DNA of 64,000 nucleotides, taken from contig JAQYHB010000021.1 in the NCBI GenBank assembly GCA_028722305.1, positions 1-64,000 on the forward strand. The letters run 5' to 3'. The position numbers and the translations under genes were made by a program. The DNA comes from Spirochaetales bacterium (GTDB lineage Bacteria; Spirochaetota; Spirochaetia; Sphaerochaetales; Sphaerochaetaceae). This document shows, piece by piece, positions 58,651 through 64,000 of the stretch. The notes beneath the pieces were generated by a model. The model searched no databases, was not told the origin of the DNA, and saw nothing but the letters and a program-made list of their open reading frames with translations. Each line of letters starts with the position of its first letter. The stretch's first letter is position 1.

Positions 58651-59833
58651 ATGAACGAGTATATCATGCGGTATGTGGATATCGACCGGATCCTTGGAAG
58701 AAAGTCGGTTTTCCTTATCGGACCGAGAATGTGTGGAAAGACCATGTTTGCAAAGAAAGAGGTAAGAAATCCGGTGCTTTACTGGAATCTTCTTTCAAAC
58801 ACCTTATACTACCGCATTGTCCGAAATCCTGCCTTGTTGGAGGAAACTCTTAAGGCACAAGGCCTTACAGAAGGTCTTGTCGTCATTGACGAGATTCAGC
58901 GCGCTCCCCAGCTTCTTTATACCGTTCATCAATTCATAGAGGATACCAATCTCGTGTTCCTGATGACAGGGTCAAGTGTAAGAAAGCTGAAATCTGGAGG
59001 AGTGAATCTTCTTGGGGGCCGAGCTCTTGAGAAAAAACTCCATCCTCTCTGCTATCCGGAAATAAAAACGAGAAAGGACTTTACGCTTGAGCATGTATTC
59101 GCTACAGGTCTTCTCCCGGAAATGTATCTTCATCCCGAGGATGCTGATGAAGCACTTGAAGCCTATGAAGGCCTCTATCTTGAATCGGAAATACAGCTGG
59201 AGAATGAATTGCATGATCTTCCCGGATTCATACATTTTCTTGAGAAAACGCTCTTTCAAATGGACAGCAGATAACTTTTCATCATTTGCATCCGATGTAG
59301 GGGTAAGCCGCCAAGCTGTAAAGGCTTGGTACAAAATCCTTCTTGATATATTGATGGTGAAGGAAATCAGGCCTTATGGAAAGACGAAGAAAAGGAAAGA
59401 GACGTCTTTCTCCCGTTTCTACTTCTTTGACGTGGGTGTTGTGAGGAGCGTTGCCCGCATGACTGTTCCTACCGAAACGATGGCTGAGTTTGGTGTTCTG
59501 TTTGAGACCTATATTGTAATGGAGTTGACTGCGTATATCGACTATTGTAGGCATTCTGACACAGAGATCACGTATTATCGGACTAGCGATGGGAAAAGAG
59601 GGGTCGATTTCATACTTGGAGATGATGTCGCCATAGAGGTGAAAAGCACCAAATCTATCACCGATAAACACCTCGCCAATCTTCGGGAACTCAGGGAAGA
59701 AGGAATCTTCTCGAGCTATATTGTCGTGTCAAGGGAAGAAAGTCTACGCATGGTTGATGATGGAATCCTGATTCTTCTTTGGAAAGAATTTCTCGGAAGG
59801 CTTTGGGATGGCAGAATCATCAAGAAGCAGTAA
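58651..59833 (+). pseudogene. DUF4143-type AAA ATPase broken by two one-base deletions
   Basis: The first 200 codons encode a normal AAA_14 domain: Walker A GPRMCGKTMF, Walker B VVIDEIQRAP, LMTGSSVRKL, GRALEKKLHPLCYPE, ending at LENELHDLPGFIHFLEK. The family then expects an ALSNGQ..NFSS..D..VS region. It is present but split across three frames: NALSNGQQI in one frame and NFSSFASDVGVSRQ in another, followed by YFFDVGVVRSVARM and the nuclease-like DFILGDDVAIEVKS. One A missing from the run at 59245-59248 and one from the pair at 59273-59274 would restore a single 393-codon frame. Composition is AT-rich. Sequencing error in homopolymers is the alternative. Confidence 0.85.
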
Positions 59834-59990
59834 AGATAACCTTATCAGAAGTGAAAATCTTTTCATTAACCCCATTTATTTGTAGTTATTGACAAGTTTT
59901 GGGAGCACGGTCTGAGCACAGATTATGGCGTAGTGTAGGAGGGTGTAACCCTTGTCGGATCAGGTTCACTCAAATCTCCAGAGAAATAAG

Positions 59991-60018
59991 TTGACATCTG
60001 AGTTCAAAGTGGTATCCT
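59991..60018 (+). promoter_or_regulatory. Promoter of the BMP-type ABC operon
   Basis: TTGACA (59991-59996), a 16-base spacer and TATCCT (60013-60018), about 50 bases ahead of the start codon. Confidence 0.65.
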
Positions 60019-60028
60019 TTTTACAAGA

Positions 60029-60040
60029 TTAAACGTTTAA
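60029..60040 (+). promoter_or_regulatory. LacI-family-type operator
   Basis: TTAAACGTTTAA is a perfect 12-base palindrome with the central CG step typical of LacI-family operators, just downstream of the -10 element, where a bound repressor would block transcription. No LacI gene lies in the visible neighbourhood; the only one in the window is at 15678-16703. Confidence 0.55.
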
Positions 60041-60066
60041 CTTGCAAAAATCAAAGGAGCCTTAAA

Positions 60067-61131
60067 ATGGAAAAACGGAACTTCGGATGTTTCATTGCTG
60101 TGCTGTTAACATGTGTCGTTTGTGTTTTCGCTGCTGGCAATCAAGAAAAAAGCCAGACGATTTCTAACGCTCCGGCTACCACTTCATCCAAAGTCAAACT
60201 TGGCATGGTATCGCAGGTTTTCGGCACTCAGAGTTTCCAAGATGATGTGCTTGATGGCATCAGACAAGCCGCGAGTAAGTACGATTTGGAATATGTATCT
60301 CTTGAAGTTCCTGACATTGGAGACACGGCAAATGGCTTGAGGACATTGATTGCACAAGGAGCTAATTTTATCATTATTAGCAATTCGGCTTACCTTGATG
60401 CAATGGAAGAAGTAGCCAGTGAATATCCGGATGTGAAGTTCTTCTACACCGAAGGAAACCACACAGGAACACCAAACATCATGGGAAGTCAGTATGCAGA
60501 GAATGAGGGCGCCTATCTTTTGGGTGCTCTTGCCGCAATGCTTTCCAAGAGTGGCAATGTGGGGACTGTTGCAGCTGTCAAAGGAGAAAAGGTTCAGGAA
60601 AGGTTTACGTGGGGATTTGCTGCAGGAGCCAAAACTATCAATCCCAATATAGTGGTGCAAAGAGCATATACTAACAGCTATGCTGACGTGAACAAAGGCA
60701 ATGAAGTCGCTTCTGTCATGTACCAAAAAGGAGCAGATATCGTTTCAACGTATGCGGGAGCTTGCAACCTTGGCGTTTTCAATGCTGCTAAACTGGCTGG
60801 AGATGGAAAATACTGCTTCGGTGCCGCGAAAGGGCAGTTCGACAAGATGCCAGACAAGATTATTGCTTCGCTCGTGAAGCCGATAGATCTTACAATCCTT
60901 TCTGTCATTTCCGACTATATCGATACAAGTGTATTTGACTCTGAAATTAGCCTTACTCTGGGAGTCGGCAATAATGGCGTCATCTGCCGGTATACAGACA
61001 TGAATGATTCGCTCAGGGCTATGGTGTTGCCCGAACATGATGCGAAGATTCAGGAACTGAAAGAAAAAATCATTTCAGGTGAGATTGTTCCTCCTTCCAC
61101 GGAAGGTGAATATAATTCCTTTACTTTCTGA
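60067..61131 (+). CDS. BMP/PnrA-family (nucleoside-type) ABC substrate-binding protein
   Basis: A 354-residue exported protein with AAAGGAG upstream. The signal peptide ends near CVFAAGN; there is a cysteine (VVCVFAAG) but no clear lipobox. The mature part follows the BMP (PF02608) pattern: KLGMVSQVFGTQSFQDDVLDGI, LIAQGANFIIISNSAYLDAMEEVA, FFYTEGNHTGTPNIMGSQYAENEGAYLLGALA and GADIVSTYAGACNLGVF. PnrA of Treponema pallidum, of this family, binds purine nucleosides. It leads a full BMP-ATPase-permease-permease operon. Confidence 0.9.
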   Translation: MEKRNFGCFIAVLLTCVVCVFAAGNQEKSQTISNAPATTSSKVKLGMVSQVFGTQSFQDDVLDGIRQAASKYDLEYVSLEVPDIGDTANGLRTLIAQGANFIIISNSAYLDAMEEVASEYPDVKFFYTEGNHTGTPNIMGSQYAENEGAYLLGALAAMLSKSGNVGTVAAVKGEKVQERFTWGFAAGAKTINPNIVVQRAYTNSYADVNKGNEVASVMYQKGADIVSTYAGACNLGVFNAAKLAGDGKYCFGAAKGQFDKMPDKIIASLVKPIDLTILSVISDYIDTSVFDSEISLTLGVGNNGVICRYTDMNDSLRAMVLPEHDAKIQELKEKIISGEIVPPSTEGEYNSFTF

Positions 61132-61138
61132 GTCTTGT

Positions 61139-62656
61139 ATGAATGCGATTGAATTCAAGAATGTGACCAAGCGCTTTGGCCACGTGGTAGCCAATGACCA
61201 CATTTCTTTTGGAATAGAAGAAGGCGAGATTCATGCGTTGGCCGGTGAAAACGGGGCGGGGAAGTCAACGTTGATGAACATGCTCTTTGGCCTTTTGACA
61301 CCAGATGAAGGGTCCATCCTTGTTCGAGAGAAAGAAATGCATTTTGCCAGTCCTCGCGAAGCGAATAGGAACGGTATCGGCATGGTTCATCAACATTTCA
61401 TGTTAATTCCCAAAATGCCGGTATATGAGAATGTCATCGTGGGTGTGGAACCTTGCAGAAGGAATTTGATAAATCGAAAGGAAGCCATAGATAAAGTCCA
61501 ACAGATTTCTGACCAATATCAGCTTTCGATTGATTGTTCGCGTCCCGTTGGAGACCTTACGGTTCCGGAACAACAACGGGTGGAAATTATCAAGATTCTT
61601 TACAGGAAAGCGAACATCCTGATTTTCGACGAACCGACAGCAGTTCTTGGACCTCAGCAAATCGATGAATTCTGTGAGATTCTGTTAAATCTAAAAAGAC
61701 TGGGAAAAACCATCATATTCATCAGTCACAAATTGCCAGAAGTCATGCGCGTAGCCGATCGAGTCACCGTCATCCGACGTGGCAAGGTGGTAGGAACAAG
61801 ACCAATCAGGGACATAAACACTGAAATCTTGACTACGATGATGGTCGGGCACAAGGTGAATACGGGAAGGAAACCAAGGAAACCCGTAAACCTAGGTGGG
61901 AATGCGCTTGAATTGAACAATTTATGGATGAAAGACCACTATGGCATTGAAAAGCTGAAAGGCCTTTCTTTGGTAGTCAGAAATGGCGAAATTCTGGGAA
62001 TCGCCGGTGTAGATGGCAACGGACAGGACGAATTGGACAAATGTATCTTAGGTGTCTACACACCTGATTCTGGGACTATTTGCATGAATGGAATGGATGT
62101 GACACATACTTCCATCAAGCAACGAAGAGACATGGGGCTTGGATATGTAGCAAGCGATCGACAGAAAGAGAGTCTTATTCTCTCTTACTCGGTGGCTGAC
62201 AACCTGATTCTGGGTCAACAACGAAAATCCCGTTTTATTCGAGACAAATTTCTTATGGATAGAGAGGCCATTTGGAAAAATGCCGAAACAATTAGAAAGC
62301 GCTATGACATACGTTGTGCATCTGTTTCTGTTGCAGCCAGGACGTTATCCGGCGGCAACCAGCAAAAAATAGTTGTTGCCCGAGAGGCGGAAAGCAATCC
62401 GAACATCTATGTGGCAATACAACCAACAAGGGGATTGGATATAGGGGCGGCTGATGACGTGCTGAACACATTGATGGATATGCGCAATGCAGGTAAAGGT
62501 GTCCTTTTCGTTTCCATGGAACTTGATGAGTTGCTTTCGGTTTCCGATCGGATTGCTGTCATATTCGAGGGACACATCGTCGATATCGTCAATCCGGAAG
62601 AGGTGAGTCGAGAAGATATTGGAAAACTCATGCTGGGAGTAAAAGGAAGGATTTGA
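61139..62656 (+). CDS. ABC transporter ATP-binding protein with two ATPase domains (nucleoside/ribose type)
   Basis: A 505-residue duplicated ATPase; the start MNAIEFKNVTKRFG follows the binding-protein stop by seven bases. The first domain has Walker A GENGAGKST, Q-loop MVHQHFMLIP, a partial signature LTVPEQQRVEI and Walker B ILIFDEPTAVLGP. The second has the degenerate P-loop VDGNGQDELDKC, signature LSGGNQQKIVV and IQPTRGLDIGA, the usual pattern of the RbsA/YufO group. Gene order and partners (BMP protein, two permeases) fit a nucleoside importer. Confidence 0.93.
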   Translation: MNAIEFKNVTKRFGHVVANDHISFGIEEGEIHALAGENGAGKSTLMNMLFGLLTPDEGSILVREKEMHFASPREANRNGIGMVHQHFMLIPKMPVYENVIVGVEPCRRNLINRKEAIDKVQQISDQYQLSIDCSRPVGDLTVPEQQRVEIIKILYRKANILIFDEPTAVLGPQQIDEFCEILLNLKRLGKTIIFISHKLPEVMRVADRVTVIRRGKVVGTRPIRDINTEILTTMMVGHKVNTGRKPRKPVNLGGNALELNNLWMKDHYGIEKLKGLSLVVRNGEILGIAGVDGNGQDELDKCILGVYTPDSGTICMNGMDVTHTSIKQRRDMGLGYVASDRQKESLILSYSVADNLILGQQRKSRFIRDKFLMDREAIWKNAETIRKRYDIRCASVSVAARTLSGGNQQKIVVAREAESNPNIYVAIQPTRGLDIGAADDVLNTLMDMRNAGKGVLFVSMELDELLSVSDRIAVIFEGHIVDIVNPEEVSREDIGKLMLGVKGRI

Positions 62657-62657
62657 T

Positions 62658-63704
62658 ATGAAAAAAAATCTCACTGGCGTCTGGGAAGAGGTTTCGCTTT
62701 CCTTTCTTTCCGTAGCACTCTCGCTTCTCGTTGGTGCAATCATTATTTCCGTACTTGGTTATAGCCCAATTGCAGCGTATGGTGCATTGCTTCGTGGAGC
62801 TATGGGTTCTCCGGTTGCCTTCACTGCAATGATCAAAAAGGCGGTACCTCTCATCTTATCAGGCTTGGCGGTTGCGGTTGGATTCCGTTGTTCTGCATTC
62901 AATATTGGTGTGGAAGGCCAGTTAATGGTGGGAGCGCTTTGTGCCGCCCTAGCAGGCATCTACCTCAGCCTTCCTCCCGTTATCCACCTTGTTGTGGTTC
63001 TCCTAGCAGGTATTGTAGGAGGTATGCTCTTTGCCTTTGTTCCCGCATTGCTCAAGTTGAAGTGCAACGTGAATGTGACAATCAGTACAATCATACTTAA
63101 TTATGTTGCCCAGTTTTTCGTGCAATTCTGCGTGATGGGACCATTCCATGGATATTCAGCCATGGAAGCGACGGACAAACTTGCTCCGTCCGCCCAAATG
63201 CCGTCTTTGCTTCCGAAGCCATATCAACTCAACCTCGGTGTTGTCATCATGATACTGACAGTGTTTTTCGTTTACTATCTGTTCAATAAAACAGTGCAGG
63301 GATACGAAATGACAGCTGTTGGTCTTAATCAGACAGCATCACAATTTCAAGGAATTTCCGTTGATAAAATGGCTTTTCTTGCGCTGTTGATTTCAGGGGG
63401 AATAGCAGGCCTTTCGGGTTCAATTGAAGTAAGTGGGACCCTGAACCGATACGTCAATGGGTTCTCAACGGGGTATGGTTTTTCTGGTATTCCGATTGCA
63501 CTTATGGCACAGAACAATCCTTTCGCCATCATTCTTACCGGATTATTCTTTGGACTTATGAAAAGCGGATCGTTCATGATGCAATCCACCGTAGGTGTAT
63601 CAGCTGATCTCGTAAACATTATTCAAGGACTTGTAGTTGTATTTCTCTGCTTTGAAAATTTTTTCCGCTACTACCTCGCCAAATGGAAGGTGCAACATGT
63701 TTGA
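62658..63704 (+). CDS. ABC transporter permease, nucleoside/branched-chain type (YufP-like)
   Basis: A 348-residue permease with about ten membrane segments starting MKKNLTGVWEEVSL. The BPD_transp_2 pattern is clear: GFRCSAFNIGVEGQLMVGAL, MLFAFVPALLKLKCNVNVTISTIILNY and LIQSGGIAGLSGSIEVSGTLNRYV-like segments. GGAAGGA precedes the ATG, two bases after the ATPase stop. It overlaps the second permease by eight bases. Composition is AT-rich like its neighbours. Confidence 0.92.
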   Translation: MKKNLTGVWEEVSLSFLSVALSLLVGAIIISVLGYSPIAAYGALLRGAMGSPVAFTAMIKKAVPLILSGLAVAVGFRCSAFNIGVEGQLMVGALCAALAGIYLSLPPVIHLVVVLLAGIVGGMLFAFVPALLKLKCNVNVTISTIILNYVAQFFVQFCVMGPFHGYSAMEATDKLAPSAQMPSLLPKPYQLNLGVVIMILTVFFVYYLFNKTVQGYEMTAVGLNQTASQFQGISVDKMAFLALLISGGIAGLSGSIEVSGTLNRYVNGFSTGYGFSGIPIALMAQNNPFAIILTGLFFGLMKSGSFMMQSTVGVSADLVNIIQGLVVVFLCFENFFRYYLAKWKVQHV

Positions 63705-64000
63705 TTTTCTTGCATATATCATTCCCACTACGTTACGTATGGGCACCCCGATTGCCTTCACCGCGCTTGGTGGTGTCATGTCAGAGCGATCAGGCGTCAA
63801 CAACATTGGAATGGAAGGCATTATGGTCGCTGGAGCCTTCATGGCAGTCGTCGGCTCTTACTTCACAGGATCTCCAATAATGGGAATTCTGCTTGCCATG
63901 CTGGTCGGCATATTGATTTCAGCCATCCACTCGCTTTTGACCATTACCTTTGGAGCAAAACAGGCAGTGTCTTCCATGGCATTGGTGCTCCTTGCTGACG
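63697..64000 (+). CDS. Second ABC permease (YufQ-like), 3' end outside window
   Basis: The first 101 codons of a BPD_transp_2 permease starting MFDFLAYIIPTTLRMGTPIAFTALG, with MSERSGVNNIGMEGIMVAGAFMAVVGSYF matching the family. It starts inside the first permease gene (8-base overlap) and continues past the window edge without a stop. Confidence 0.9.
   Translation, partial: MFDFLAYIIPTTLRMGTPIAFTALGGVMSERSGVNNIGMEGIMVAGAFMAVVGSYFTGSPIMGILLAMLVGILISAIHSLLTITFGAKQAVSSMALVLLAD

Larger units (their letters stand above)
59834..60066 (+). other. 233-base interval upstream of the BMP-type transporter
   Basis: It holds the promoter and operator described separately and no gene. A stretch at 59941-59975 (GGTGTAACCCTTG...CAGGTTCACTC) looks faintly structured but fits no RNA family I can name. 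Confidence 0.4.

Noticed and set aside
59930-59985. THI-box (TPP riboswitch) or tRNA-like similarity: the minus strand contains GTGAACCTGATCCGACAAGGG and the plus strand GGTTCACTC
   Set aside because: Only one short TPP-like stretch is present; the CTGAGA element and the surrounding stems are missing, and the T-arm-like piece has no matching acceptor or anticodon arms.

Overview
The window looks like a chromosomal segment of a spirochaete, most likely a Sphaerochaeta-like member of the Spirochaetia. This is inferred from the gene mix and style: exported proteins whose signal peptides end in motifs such as LFANG and LFAANG, a single-RRM RNA-binding protein, many periplasmic binding-protein transporters, YesMN-like two-component systems, a threonyl-tRNA synthetase without a TGS domain, an acetamido-sugar and uronate catabolic repertoire, and no respiratory genes. 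Most of the window is moderately GC-rich. The AAA-ATPase at 476-1600, the two decayed DUF4143-type ATPases and everything after about 58.5 kb are visibly more AT-rich and probably were acquired separately.

Layout. 1-1.6 kb: the tail of a PD-(D/E)XK nuclease-type protein and an AAA ATPase. 1.7-9.0 kb: a histidine kinase/AraC-type regulator pair, a TRAP transporter (DctPQM), a cytosolic sulfatase and a small exported protein. 9.1-18.2 kb: a seven-gene minus-strand operon (LacI regulator, phosphofructokinase-like, NagB-like, NagA, class II aldolase, triosephosphate isomerase-like, LarA-like) whose genes almost all overlap by 1-4 bases, divergent from a short glucose-6-phosphate isomerase. 18.2-23.1 kb: a second two-component system divergent from a NitT/TauT-type ABC transporter. 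23.4-24.8 kb: a DUF1858 protein, an unknown protein and a hemerythrin. 25.2-29.1 kb: an iron/phosphonate-type ABC transporter. 29.3-31.1 kb: a HAD phosphatase and a GH105 unsaturated glucuronyl hydrolase. 31.5-33.6 kb: a second, long Pgi translationally coupled to argR, with an ARG-box candidate over the promoter. 33.7-36.1 kb: LemA and a DUF2207 protein. 36.2-37.1 kb: a flavin reductase and an RRM protein. 37.4-39.9 kb: threonine-aldolase-like enzyme, phytol-kinase-like protein and DUF92 protein, translationally coupled. 40-45.3 kb: groEL, then yajC-secD-secF. 45.4-47.2 kb: a decayed ATPase and ispH. 47.4-52.9 kb: a six-gene operon containing two different [FeFe]-hydrogenase H-cluster proteins, two thioredoxin-like [2Fe-2S] proteins, a SpoIIE-type phosphatase and a free-methionine-sulfoxide reductase. 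52.9-55.1 kb: thrS behind a T-box riboswitch. 55.2-58.4 kb: an M32 carboxypeptidase, a CDP-alcohol phosphatidyltransferase and a PfkB sugar kinase. 58.65-59.83 kb: a second decayed ATPase. 60-64 kb: a BMP-type nucleoside ABC transporter, which runs off the window.

How the genes work together. The 9-17 kb operon has the parts list of a complete private route from an N-acetyl-hexosamine-6-phosphate to triose phosphates: deacetylation, deamination/isomerisation, second phosphorylation, aldol cleavage and triose isomerisation, with a LarA-type hydroxyacid racemase/epimerase added. GH105, KdgK-like kinase and sulfatase genes suggest growth on host or plant glycans. The hydrogenase-like operon at 47-53 kb looks like redox or hydrogen sensing wired to protein dephosphorylation, not energy metabolism: one H-cluster protein carries a PAS region and lacks the proton-transfer cysteine, and it is coupled to a PP2C-type phosphatase.

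The strongest candidates for something new are this double H-cluster/phosphatase operon, the amino-sugar/LarA operon, the T-box in front of a TGS-less thrS in an apparent spirochaete, the VTE5/VTE6-like prenol kinase pair, and the ArgR-controlled second pgi. All function calls come from reading motifs; no database search was run.
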